Of a stretch of 64,000 nt of DNA, positions 13,023 through 20,932 are shown one piece after another. Numbering within the stretch: position 1 is the first letter of the stretch; every line of letters starts with the position of its first letter. Source of the stretch: Verrucomicrobiales bacterium (GTDB lineage: Bacteria > Verrucomicrobiota > Verrucomicrobiia > Verrucomicrobiales > DEV007). The stretch lies in assembly GCA_016795385.1 (NCBI GenBank), contig JAEUHI010000077.1, positions 1-64,000 on the forward strand, written 5' to 3'. The notes beneath the pieces are model-generated. The model was not told the DNA's origin, did not search any database, and saw only the letters and a list, made by a program, of their open reading frames with translations. The position numbers and the translations under genes are program-made.

Positions 13023-13357
13023 AAGCGATCGCTCTCCTCAGTCTCGTCCTCACCTCCGCCCTCTCCCTTCTCTCGCTCCGCGCCGACGAAGGCGGAGCCT
13101 ATCAGGTGAAAGTGCCTGAAATGAAATGCGCCGGTTGCGCCTGGTCCATTGGCGAAGAGCTCAAGAAGGTCGACCATGTCACCGAAGTGTTTGTCGATCC
13201 CAAGACCAAGGTCGCGATCTTCTCCGTCGACAACGCCGAAGGCGCCGATGAAAAAGCCGTCCTCGCCGCCGTCAAGGCCGCCGGTTATGAGGGTTCGGGC
13301 TACGGCAAGCTGAAGACCACCTTCGCCGAAGCCAAAGCCGCCCTCAGCAAGAGCTGA
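13019..13357 (+). CDS. Periplasmic heavy-metal-associated (HMA) domain protein
   Basis: A 112-residue exported protein: signal peptide of about 21 residues ending at LSLRA, then one HMA ferredoxin-like domain with the metal motif MKCAGC (M-x-C-x-x-C) followed by an acidic and alanine-rich tail. HMA domains bind Cu(I) or similar ions and hand them to a partner. The four-base overlap with the SCO gene makes that protein the likely partner. Usually such domains are cytoplasmic chaperones or parts of ATPases, so an exported single-domain form is less usual. Confidence 0.85.
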   Translation: MKAIALLSLVLTSALSLLSLRADEGGAYQVKVPEMKCAGCAWSIGEELKKVDHVTEVFVDPKTKVAIFSVDNAEGADEKAVLAAVKAAGYEGSGYGKLKTTFAEAKAALSKS

Positions 13358-13389
13358 GACTCCCGCGTCGAAAGGAACTTGAAATTTCA

Positions 13390-13418
13390 AGAGGGTCAGG
13401 TCGCAAGCCTGACCCTCT
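13390..13418. terminator. Strong intrinsic terminator after the SCO-HMA operon
   Basis: A perfect 11-bp stem (AGAGGGTCAGG / CCTGACCCTCT) with a 7-base loop is followed on the plus strand by TTGCTTTT. It ends the SCO-HMA transcript. On the other strand it lies just beyond the stop of the toxin gene (13427), followed by a run with few T, so it may act weakly in both directions. Confidence 0.75.
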
Positions 13419-13426
13419 TTGCTTTT

Positions 13427-13879
13427 CTACTCTCCGGCCAAGCGGAGGGCTTCGTTGCGAATCGCCTCGCTGACTCGGAAGCCGTTTCTGTCGAGCGCGT
13501 CGAGCAAGGGAAGGACGGTTGGGATCATGCCACCCTCTTTCGCCTTCAACAACAGGCCGACGGTGCCTGTCACGGCGATTCCGAGATGACGAGCTGCTTC
13601 CCGGGCTTTGCGGTCGTCGAGGATGATTCGACAAGAAAACTCGTAGGCCAATGCGATTGCCTCGGACTCGCCCGGATCCACCACCAATCGCAGGGCGGCC
13701 ACCATCCCGGAATCCGAAGGCGTCCTCACTTCGATCCAATCGGGCAACGGACCAAACTCCCCCGAAACCGCGTCCGGAACGATTACCGGATCCACAAGCT
13801 GATTGAGCAAGTCGAGTCGGCCAATCCGCTCGAGGCCGATGAGACATGCCGTATCAACCACTGCGGCGGACTTCACCAT
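13427..13879 (-). CDS. PIN-domain toxin, DUF3368 family
   Basis: A 150-residue protein with the DUF3368/PIN layout. An N-terminal strand has D9 (AAVVDTACLIGLERIGRLDLL), DPGESEAIALA carries the mid acidic residue, IILDDRKAREAA the third acidic pair, and GTVGLLLKAKEGG is the typical C-terminal helix. PIN proteins are Mg-dependent ribonucleases and usually toxins. The start overlaps the 3' end of the UPF0175 gene by 7 bases, the classical antitoxin-first arrangement. The RNA target is unknown. Related in sequence and arrangement to the pair at 26457-27211. Confidence 0.85.
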   Translation of the reverse strand: MVKSAAVVDTACLIGLERIGRLDLLNQLVDPVIVPDAVSGEFGPLPDWIEVRTPSDSGMVAALRLVVDPGESEAIALAYEFSCRIILDDRKAREAARHLGIAVTGTVGLLLKAKEGGMIPTVLPLLDALDRNGFRVSEAIRNEALRLAGE

Positions 13880-14106
13880 GCCACATCCGAAATGAGATCT
13901 TCCGCCGGATAATCCACCACCGGGATTCCATGCCGAGAAAGGACGTCGATGAAGGCTTGCTTGGAATATCCCGCAAGCTCAGCGGACTGCCCCAAAGAAA
14001 GCCGTCCCAACTCGAAGAACTTGAGAGCCATCATGAGCCGGCCTTCCGCCGGATCCACAAAGGGCGGCAGGTTCACGGGCTCATGAATGGAATCCTTGGC
14101 CGACAT
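13873..14106 (-). CDS. UPF0175 family antitoxin
   Basis: A 77-residue protein of the UPF0175 family: RLMMALKFFELGRLSLGQSA, AGYSKQAFIDVLSRHGIPVVDY. It has the helix-turn-helix-like core and the conserved end pattern (HGIPVVDY, then an acidic segment). Family members are antitoxins and DNA-binding autorepressors for the PIN toxin encoded directly downstream, here with a 7-base overlap. The start follows a short promoter region before the DUF1501 gene. Confidence 0.85.
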   Translation of the reverse strand: MSAKDSIHEPVNLPPFVDPAEGRLMMALKFFELGRLSLGQSAELAGYSKQAFIDVLSRHGIPVVDYPAEDLISDVAW

Positions 14107-14150
14107 GATTCAAGCTTACGTGATTGGTCCGAATCTGGCAATCCCGATCC

Positions 14151-15536
14151 TCACGCCACCACTTCCCGGATCACCTTCCCGTGCACATCGGTGAGCCGGA
14201 AGTCGCGGCCCGCGTAGCGGTAGGTGAGGCGTTCGTGGTCGAGTCCCAGCAGATGCAGCATCGTGGCGTGGAGATCGTGCACGCTGACGGGATCCTTCTC
14301 CGCCTTGAAGCCGAATTCATCGGTCGCGCCGTGGACGGTGCCGCCCTTGATCCCGCCGCCCGCCATCCAGACGCTGAAGCCGTAGTGGTTGTGGTCGCGG
14401 CCCATCTGCGGTTTGCCCGCGCCGCTCAGTTCGACGGTGGGCGTGCGGCCGAACTCGCCACCCCAGAGGACGAGGGTGTCCTCGAAAAGGCCGCGCTGTT
14501 TCAGATCGGCGAGCAGCGCGGCGATCGGACCGTCGATGTCCGCGGCGAGGGTGCGGTGATTTTTCTCGATGTCGTTGTGGTTGTCCCAGGGCTGCCCGGC
14601 TCCGTGCCAGAGCTGCACGTAGCGCACCCCGCGCTCGAGGAGGCGTCGGGCGATGAGGGTCTGCCGTCCGTGCACGGTGTTGCCGTAGAGTTCGCGGATC
14701 GCGGCGGGTTCCTTGGAGAGATCGAAGGCGTCGCTCGCCTCGGCCTGCATGCGGAAGGCGAGCTCGTAGCTGTGGATGCGCGCGTCGAGGCGTTCGTCGA
14801 GCCGGGCCTCGCGGTGACGGGCGTTCCACCGCGCGAGGAGATCGAGCTGGCGGCGCTGGTTCCCCGCGGTGACGTGGGGATGGTCGATGTTCTCGATGAG
14901 CTTGCCGGGTTCCTCGTGCTTCGAATCGATGTAGGTGCCCTGGTAGGCCCCGGGGAGGAAGGCGGACTGCCAGTTCTCGTGGTCCTTGATCGGCATGCCG
15001 CCCGGGCACATCGCGATGAAGCCGGGAAGGTTCTCGTTTTCCGTGCCGAGCCCGTAGAGCGCCCACGCCCCGAAGCTCGGACGCGCCTGCACCGAGTCGC
15101 CGCAGTTCATGAGCATCAGCGAGGGCTCGTGGTTCGGCACCTGCGCGTGCATCGAGCGGATCACGGCGATGTCGTCGATGTGCCGCGCCGTCTTCGCGAA
15201 GAGTTCGCTCACCTCGATGCCAGACTCGCCGTAGCAGTCGAAACGGAAGGGCGAGGGGAAGGCCGCACCGGTCTTTCGCTCGGTCGTGAGGGTGTTCGCG
15301 AGCGGCTTGCCGGCGTGTTTCGCGAGGGCGGGTTTGGGATCGAAGGTATCGACATGCGAGGGACCGCCGTTGAGGAAGAAATGGATGACCCGCTTCGCCT
15401 TCCCCGGGAAATGGCTCCCGCGGGAGACGAGCGGATTCTCCGCGGCGAGCAGGCCGTCCTCACCGAGCAGGCCGCCCAGGGCGAGGGAACCGAGCCCGAG
15501 GGAGGAGCGTTGCAGGAGGGAGCGTCGGGTGATCAT
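14151..15536 (-). CDS. DUF1501 family protein, Tat-exported
   Basis: A 461-residue DUF1501 protein, a family of alkaline-phosphatase fold distantly related to sulfatases and common in Planctomycetes and Verrucomicrobia. Seen: twin-arginine leader MITRRSLLQRSSLGLG, HFFLNGGPSHVDTFDPKP as the first metal-binding strand, WGGEFGRTP, GRDHNHYGF and MLGLDHERLTYRYAGRDFRL at the end. I chose ATG 15536 because the twin-arginine leader starts there and the upstream frame overlaps the preceding gene. It starts 10 bases after the cytochrome/DUF1549/DUF1553 gene and is co-transcribed with it. This pairing is standard; the substrate is unknown, probably a polymer or glycoconjugate outside the cell. Confidence 0.9.
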   Translation of the reverse strand: MITRRSLLQRSSLGLGSLALGGLLGEDGLLAAENPLVSRGSHFPGKAKRVIHFFLNGGPSHVDTFDPKPALAKHAGKPLANTLTTERKTGAAFPSPFRFDCYGESGIEVSELFAKTARHIDDIAVIRSMHAQVPNHEPSLMLMNCGDSVQARPSFGAWALYGLGTENENLPGFIAMCPGGMPIKDHENWQSAFLPGAYQGTYIDSKHEEPGKLIENIDHPHVTAGNQRRQLDLLARWNARHREARLDERLDARIHSYELAFRMQAEASDAFDLSKEPAAIRELYGNTVHGRQTLIARRLLERGVRYVQLWHGAGQPWDNHNDIEKNHRTLAADIDGPIAALLADLKQRGLFEDTLVLWGGEFGRTPTVELSGAGKPQMGRDHNHYGFSVWMAGGGIKGGTVHGATDEFGFKAEKDPVSVHDLHATMLHLLGLDHERLTYRYAGRDFRLTDVHGKVIREVVA

Positions 15537-15546
15537 GGCCTTCGTT

Positions 15547-18500
15547 TCAGTCGAAAAACAAAAATTCATTCGAGCACAACATCGCCTGGGCGAGTTGTTC
15601 CCACGCGTTCAGCGGAGCGGCCGTGTCGGCGGGGAAATCGCGTTTCGCGTCCCAGGCCAGGGCCGGTTTCTCGCCGTCGTCGGGGGCGAGCTCGCCGAGG
15701 CGGATCTCCCAGAGAAACTGGTCGCTGTTGAGACCGTCGCCGATGTCGACGAGGAAATCGATCGTCTCACCGGCCTCGACGGCGATGGCGTCGACTCCGA
15801 GCTCCGCGTTCTTCGCGAGCAACTTCGCCGACCCTAACAAACCCACTCGGGAACTCACGACAAAGGCGCGGATCCCGTCGCCGGCCTTGGGTTCGTGGAT
15901 CAATTTTGAGCGGATCGCGATCGTCATCGCCCGGGGCGCGGTCCAGCGGCGCACCGCGGCATGGCCGCGGTCGTTTCCGGGATGTCCACCGTTCGCGGTG
16001 AGCTGCACCCAGCCGAGTTTTGGGTCGGGCCAGGCCGCGCCGCCCTGCCAGGCGCCGCCGGTGAAATGGGGGAGGGCGGTGAAGCCCGCGACCCGTTGCG
16101 TCATCTCATCATAGGCCCCGAAGCCGTAGCTCCAGTCGGCCGCGGTCGGCGGAGCCGGGAGCACCTCCGGCACCGCGAGCGCCTTCACCAGCGCCAGCGA
16201 TTCGGAGAGCTCCTCCGCGGAGGGCTCGCGCTGGAGGGCGCGCCGGAACAAGACCCGCACCCGTTCCGCCCCGTCGCCGCCCGCCTTCTCCGCCACGGCG
16301 GCGAGGGCGCGCGAACGGTCAAGGACGAAGGGATGGTTCAGGAAAAAGAGCGCCTGCTGCGGCACGGTCGTTTCGTTCCGTTTCGGGATATGCAGGTCGG
16401 GATTGGCGAAGTCGAAGACGCGCAGCTCGCCGGGCACGAACTGGCGGTCGATGCGGCCGTAGAGGGCCCGGCGTTTCGCGTAGGGCGGCCTGAGCGCCTC
16501 GACGGGCCGGCCGCCGAGGGTCGGATCGAGATCGTCCGTCGCCGCCATCATCGCGTCGCGGAATTCCTCGTAGCCGAGCCGGTGCGGATTCATCCGCCAG
16601 AGGAGCACGTTCGCCGGATCGGCGGCCACGGCCTTCGCCCGCGCCGCGGGATCGGCGGGTCCCAGCGACGACTGCCGCCAGGACTCCGAGGTGAGGATGA
16701 GCCGGTGCAGTTTCTTCAGGCTCCAGCCTTCCTTGACGAACCACGAGGCGAGCCAGTCGAGCAGCTCCGGATGCGAGGGCGGATCGGCCCTTGTCCCGAA
16801 ATCGCTCGGCGTCGCGACGAGGCCCGTTCCGAAATGATGCGCCCAGACGCGGTTGACGATGACGCGTGCGGTCAGTGGATTCGCGGGATCGGCAATCGCC
16901 CTGGCGAGCTCGAGACGTCCGCTTCCGGTAACGAAGGGTTTTCCCGTGTCGCCTGACAAAACACCCAAAAAGCGCCGCGGCACCTTTTCGCCCAGGTTCA
17001 GCGGATTCCCGCGCAGGAGGATGCGCGGCTCGACCGGGCGCGAACGGTCCGCGAGGATGAGGGCCGCTGGGACCGGCGGCGAGGCTTTTAGGATTTCCTG
17101 GTGGATCGCGTTCTGGAGCTTCCAGAGGGCGTTGATCGAATCGGTGTCGAAGAAGGTTTCAATGTTCACGACGCCGCCCTCGGGTACTTCGCAGGGAGAA
17201 CCGGGGCCTTTCAGGACCGCATTCAGCGAGGGGTCGTCCCCCGCCTCTTTGAAAACGGCGGCGTAACGCGCGATGACTTCCGCGAAGTCCCGTGGAGGCG
17301 TCGCGAAGGCGGCCGCGATCCGTGGATGGGCCCCGGTCACGGCAAGCTTCCCGTAGTCCTCCGGTTGTGCCGCTTGGTAGGCGTGCCAGTGGCGGAAGAC
17401 GGGATCGTTCCGCTCGCCCGCGTCGCGGAGATAATCGCGCCACGCGTGGACGAAGGCGGGCAGCAGGTCGGTCTTCTGGAAGATCTGGTCGAAGCCGTCG
17501 GCCGGATACTTGTGCAGTTCGGTCTGGGCCTTGAGATAATCGGCGAGCCGCTCGCGGACCCGGGCGGAAGCCTCGGCGCGGAACTTCGCGAGGGTTTCCT
17601 CGTAAGTCTTGAGACGCTCCGCGTGCGCCTTCCAGAAGGCCTCGTCGCCGCCCTTGCCGAAGGTCACGAGCCGCTCGACGCTGCTGTCGAAGACGCCGTG
17701 GAGGGCGTAATAGTCCGCCGCGGGGATGGGATCGTACTTGTGGTCGTGGCACCGAGCGCAGCCGACGGTGAGCCCGAGCATGCCGCGCGAGACGACGTCG
17801 ATGCGGTCGTCGATGATCTCGTGTTTCACTCCGAGGAAGCGGCGTCCCACGGTGAGGAAGCCCATCGCGGCCTCGTCGCCCGGCCGGCGGTCCGCGATCT
17901 GATCCGCGGCGAGCTGGAGCATGAGGAAGCGGTCGTAGGGCAGGTCGTCGTTCAGGGCCGAGACGACCCAGTCGCGATAGGTCCAGGCATGTGGCCAGTT
18001 TTTTTCCTCGCGCGCATAGACGTAGCCCTTCGTGTCCGAATACCGCGCCACGTCGAGCCAATGCCGCGCCCAGTGTTCGCCGTAGTGGGGGGAGGAGAGG
18101 GTTTGATCGACGAGCGAGGACCAGTCTTTCGGAGTAATCGGTGATCGGTGATCCGTAATCGGTGCTTTTTCGCCACCGTTTACCGTTAACCGATCACCGT
18201 TTACCGCCCCCGGCGGTAGTCCGGTCAGGGTGTAGGAAAGGCGGCGGAGGAGGGTGCGGGCGTCGGCTTCCGGCGAAAAGGCGAGTCCTTCCTTCACGAG
18301 GCGTTCGCGGATGAAGGCGTCGATGGGATGCGCGGCACCGGCGGGGACGGCGGGCTCGCGGACGGGTTGGAAGGCCCAATGACGTTTCGCGGCGGCAGCG
18401 CGGTCCTCGGCCGAGGTCACGGTGGCCTCCTCGGGCCACGGCAGGCCGAGGGCGATCCATTGCTCGAAGGCGTCCGCAAGACGCGGTTCGAGGACGCAGG

Positions 18501-18762
18501 CGGCAGGTGCCGTCGAACGACCGCGGATCACCCTGACAAAACCACCTTCCGGGACGAGCGGCGCGATGGTCCCGCGCGCATCGAGCCTCACCCCGCCCTC
18601 GCTCTTTTCCGGGCCATGACAAGACACGCAGCGCGTCGCGAGGACGGGACGGATCTCTTTTTCGAAAAAGGCTTCCTCGCCGGGATTCTCCACCGCGAAG
18701 GACCCCATGGGCAGCCAGAACGAGGCGAGGCCGACGGTGATAAATCTGGCGTTGAACCTCAT
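15547..18762 (-). CDS. PSCyt1-DUF1549-DUF1553 multidomain protein (planctomycete cytochrome C type)
   Basis: A 1071-residue secreted protein. Order: signal peptide (MRFNARFITVGLASF), a cytochrome-like domain with the haem motif CVSCH at 45-49, the DUF1549 domain with HYGEHWARHWLDVARYSDT and a second haem-type motif CARCHDHKYDPIP, then the DUF1553 domain (NPLTARVIVNRVWAHHFG, WRQSS). The C-terminal part has a carbohydrate-binding-like segment. Between the conserved LTGLPP and LVDQTLSSPHYGE, where relatives have a short linker, lies the translation of a palindromic repeat (see 18131-18207). I chose ATG 18762 for its signal peptide; ATG 18873 is possible. Partner of the DUF1501 gene downstream. 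Confidence 0.88.
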   Translation of the reverse strand: MRFNARFITVGLASFWLPMGSFAVENPGEEAFFEKEIRPVLATRCVSCHGPEKSEGGVRLDARGTIAPLVPEGGFVRVIRGRSTAPAACVLEPRLADAFEQWIALGLPWPEEATVTSAEDRAAAAKRHWAFQPVREPAVPAGAAHPIDAFIRERLVKEGLAFSPEADARTLLRRLSYTLTGLPPGAVNGDRLTVNGGEKAPITDHRSPITPKDWSSLVDQTLSSPHYGEHWARHWLDVARYSDTKGYVYAREEKNWPHAWTYRDWVVSALNDDLPYDRFLMLQLAADQIADRRPGDEAAMGFLTVGRRFLGVKHEIIDDRIDVVSRGMLGLTVGCARCHDHKYDPIPAADYYALHGVFDSSVERLVTFGKGGDEAFWKAHAERLKTYEETLAKFRAEASARVRERLADYLKAQTELHKYPADGFDQIFQKTDLLPAFVHAWRDYLRDAGERNDPVFRHWHAYQAAQPEDYGKLAVTGAHPRIAAAFATPPRDFAEVIARYAAVFKEAGDDPSLNAVLKGPGSPCEVPEGGVVNIETFFDTDSINALWKLQNAIHQEILKASPPVPAALILADRSRPVEPRILLRGNPLNLGEKVPRRFLGVLSGDTGKPFVTGSGRLELARAIADPANPLTARVIVNRVWAHHFGTGLVATPSDFGTRADPPSHPELLDWLASWFVKEGWSLKKLHRLILTSESWRQSSLGPADPAARAKAVAADPANVLLWRMNPHRLGYEEFRDAMMAATDDLDPTLGGRPVEALRPPYAKRRALYGRIDRQFVPGELRVFDFANPDLHIPKRNETTVPQQALFFLNHPFVLDRSRALAAVAEKAGGDGAERVRVLFRRALQREPSAEELSESLALVKALAVPEVLPAPPTAADWSYGFGAYDEMTQRVAGFTALPHFTGGAWQGGAAWPDPKLGWVQLTANGGHPGNDRGHAAVRRWTAPRAMTIAIRSKLIHEPKAGDGIRAFVVSSRVGLLGSAKLLAKNAELGVDAIAVEAGETIDFLVDIGDGLNSDQFLWEIRLGELAPDDGEKPALAWDAKRDFPADTAAPLNAWEQLAQAMLCSNEFLFFD
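18131..18207. repeat. REP-like palindromic repeat inside a coding region
   Basis: Two arms related by inversion: the left arm has AGTAATCGGTGATCGGTGAT, the right arm read in reverse has GGTAAACGGTGATCGGTTAA. They are joined by a short centre. The core CGGTGATCGG is shared by both arms and by the repeat at 54071-54129. The element is in frame with the DUF1549/DUF1553 gene and is translated as about 26 residues rich in N, G, D and T. No stop is created. It replaces the normal short inter-motif linker. Confidence 0.75.
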
Positions 18763-18938
18763 GACAAACCGGGTTTGGCGCGATTTTACGTTTTCCCCGA
18801 CCGAACGACCAGTCTTCCGCGATCCGCGAACGAGTATCGCCCCCCACGCGAAAGCGGGAAGGTTTTCTCGCAAAAGCTTGCGGCGGCGGCGCGGAAACGG
18901 TATCGTGGCGGCCCTTCATCATGGAACGCGCAACTTCG

Positions 18939-19721
18939 ATGCGACACGCCTTTCCCGGCATCCTCCTCCTGTTCCTCACGACGGGGCTTCACGCGCAGTT
19001 CCATTCGAAGACCGCCACGGGTCAGACCGGCGTGAACCAGGCGGCGGTGAACGCGGCCCAAGCCCAGGGCAGCGGCGGCATGGCAGCGGCCCCCGGATCG
19101 GCGGCCCCGGTGCTCGGTGGCGGCCTCGGTGGTGGCGACATGATCCTGCCCGACGGGGCGAAACAGGCGCTCAGCCAATACAACGTGAAGCTGAGCCAGA
19201 TGAAGGGAAAACCCGTCGATATCTGGGGCCGGGCGATCCATCACAGCGACGGTTCGTTCACCGAGTCGAAGCAGGACATGGAGACGAACACGCTCGAGCA
19301 GATCACGAAGAGCAAGAACGGGGTGAAGCTCCAGCGCCGCATGGTAATGCTCGACGAACTGGGCCGTCCCGGCGAAGTGCTGATCTACGACGGGCGCGAT
19401 CAATTCAAATACCGCGGCCTGCAGATCTATGACACCTTCGGAAGATTCTCGGAGGAACAACTCTACGATGCCAAAGGCACCCTGATCCGTCGCAAGGTGC
19501 AGGAGTACGATCCCCGCGGCGAAAAGATGCCGCTGCGCTCGTGGGACTACGTGGCCAACGTGCCGGAAGACCTGAAGCTCGTCATCACCCGTGAGAGCGA
19601 GGCGAACACGGGTAACGGCGCCCCTTCCTCCGCTGGTGGCTCCGGAGCCGCCGCCAATGGAGGCACCGCAGCGGCACCCGAAAAGAAGGGCTGGCGCTTG
19701 TTCAACAAAAAGAACAACTGA
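18939..19721 (+). CDS. Exported protein of unknown function
   Basis: A 260-residue protein with a signal peptide (MRHAFPGILLLFLTTGLHAQ). The N-terminal region is low-complexity (Ala, Gly, Gln), followed by a folded central part (VDIWGRAIHHSDGSFTESK, MVMLDELGRPGEVLIYDGRD, YDTFGRFSEEQLYDAKG) in which short Y/F-D-x-x-G-R/K units recur, resembling repeat strands. The tail is Gly/Ala-rich and ends in basic residues. I do not recognise a family. ATG 18921 gives six more residues and is also possible. The next gene follows 20 bases on and is probably co-transcribed. Confidence 0.75.
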   Translation: MRHAFPGILLLFLTTGLHAQFHSKTATGQTGVNQAAVNAAQAQGSGGMAAAPGSAAPVLGGGLGGGDMILPDGAKQALSQYNVKLSQMKGKPVDIWGRAIHHSDGSFTESKQDMETNTLEQITKSKNGVKLQRRMVMLDELGRPGEVLIYDGRDQFKYRGLQIYDTFGRFSEEQLYDAKGTLIRRKVQEYDPRGEKMPLRSWDYVANVPEDLKLVITRESEANTGNGAPSSAGGSGAAANGGTAAAPEKKGWRLFNKKNN

Positions 19722-19741
19722 ATCGTCACGACGCACGGCTT

Positions 19742-20113
19742 GTGAAACCCCTTTCCCCCTCCCAGTCGCTCGTGTTTCTCCTGATCTCGGGTCTCGCGAT
19801 CGGAGGCTGGATCCAAGGCGTGAAATGGAAGCGTTCCGCCGCGACGCAAAAGCCGTCCCCGAAGACGCCGGCGGCGGGATTCACCCAGGAAGAAAAGGTG
19901 ATCGTCGCCCTCCAGGATCAGGTGACGGCCCTGAACAAGGAAGTCGAAGCCCTGCAGAAGCGCTTGCGCGAACTGGGCGATCCTTTGCTGGGTGAACCGA
20001 AGCCCTCACCGCCTGCGGACGGTAGCGCCATCGTTCCCCTCGAATCGATCGTCCTGCCTTCGTCGGAGGGTCCCGCCTTGCCAGCTCCGCCCCAAAAAAT
20101 CGAGACGCATTGA
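19742..20113 (+). CDS. Membrane-anchored coiled-coil protein, unknown
   Basis: A 123-residue protein starting with GTG. One N-terminal membrane helix (SLVFLLISGLAIGGWIQG), then a short basic stretch, a coiled coil of about 35 residues (LQDQVTALNKEVEALQKRLR) and a Pro-rich tail. This layout places the coiled coil outside the membrane. No family recognised. It lies 20 bases downstream of the unknown exported protein, suggesting a shared envelope role. Confidence 0.7.
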   Translation: MKPLSPSQSLVFLLISGLAIGGWIQGVKWKRSAATQKPSPKTPAAGFTQEEKVIVALQDQVTALNKEVEALQKRLRELGDPLLGEPKPSPPADGSAIVPLESIVLPSSEGPALPAPPQKIETH

Positions 20114-20159
20114 CTCACGTCCCACGGCCCGGGATCCTGCGTCCGACCTCACGTGGCGA

Positions 20160-20828
20160 TCAGAATTTCGTCTCGGTGTAGCCGTCGAGCGATGGCTTGA
20201 AGAGGTCGCCGCCCATCGCCACATTCGTCTGCACCCGCCGGAAGACGGTATCCACCGAAGAACCGTCCTGGAGATCGATCTCGATGCCGAGGAGGCGATG
20301 GTGTGAGGCGTCGACGACAAAGGTGAAGGTCTCGACGCCACGGCCGCTCTCGCCGAGGGGACGGGTGACGATGCGTTTCGTATTGGCCTCCGGCCGGATC
20401 TCCAGGACGCGGTAGCGACGCTGGAATTCGGGGAGCGTCCGCGGGAATCCATTGGCGAGCGCCGCCATGCCGGGAGCCCCGCCGGATCCGGAAGGACGCA
20501 CTTCGTAGCGCTTCATCGGCGTGCGCATGATGAGAATGTTCTCGCCACGGCTGACCACGATGGTCTGGGCGGGGTCTCCGGTCTGCCAGCGGAAACGATG
20601 GGATCCATAATCCAGCCACAGCGTGCCTTCCTGCTTCACCGGGATCTTCACCGAACGCATCCTCCGGGTCTGCGTGAAGTCGATCTGGAGCGATCCGACT
20701 CCCGAATTCGTCGCCAACCACTGCTCCACCACCCGCATGTCGGGGTGACTCGATTGGGCTCGCAGGGCGGGCGCAGCCGGTAAGAGCAAACCGAGAAGCG
20801 CGAGGAGAAGGAAGCGGGAGAAAACCAT
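20160..20828 (-). CDS. LolA-like outer-membrane lipoprotein carrier family protein
   Basis: A 222-residue exported protein: signal peptide (FSRFLLLALLGLLLPAAPA), then a LolA-type half-barrel: LQIDFTQTRRM, GTLWLDYGSHRFRWQ, VDASHHRLLGIEIDLQDGSS. LolA-like proteins carry lipids or lipoproteins across the periplasm. The MMPL exporter gene lies directly upstream on the same strand, 104 bases away; LolA-like plus MMPL pairs are known in lipid or pigment export clusters. The substrate here cannot be told. The longer frame upstream of ATG 20828 is not used since the signal peptide starts there. Confidence 0.8.
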   Translation of the reverse strand: MVFSRFLLLALLGLLLPAAPALRAQSSHPDMRVVEQWLATNSGVGSLQIDFTQTRRMRSVKIPVKQEGTLWLDYGSHRFRWQTGDPAQTIVVSRGENILIMRTPMKRYEVRPSGSGGAPGMAALANGFPRTLPEFQRRYRVLEIRPEANTKRIVTRPLGESGRGVETFTFVVDASHHRLLGIEIDLQDGSSVDTVFRRVQTNVAMGGDLFKPSLDGYTETKF

Positions 20829-20932
20829 GACGATGGTTAATCTATCTAAAATTTCAGCAAATGTCAGACAAAATCTGAGGATTATTGAAAATTTACCCCG
20901 GAATGCAGTCCCCCGCAGGTCAAAAATTTGCC

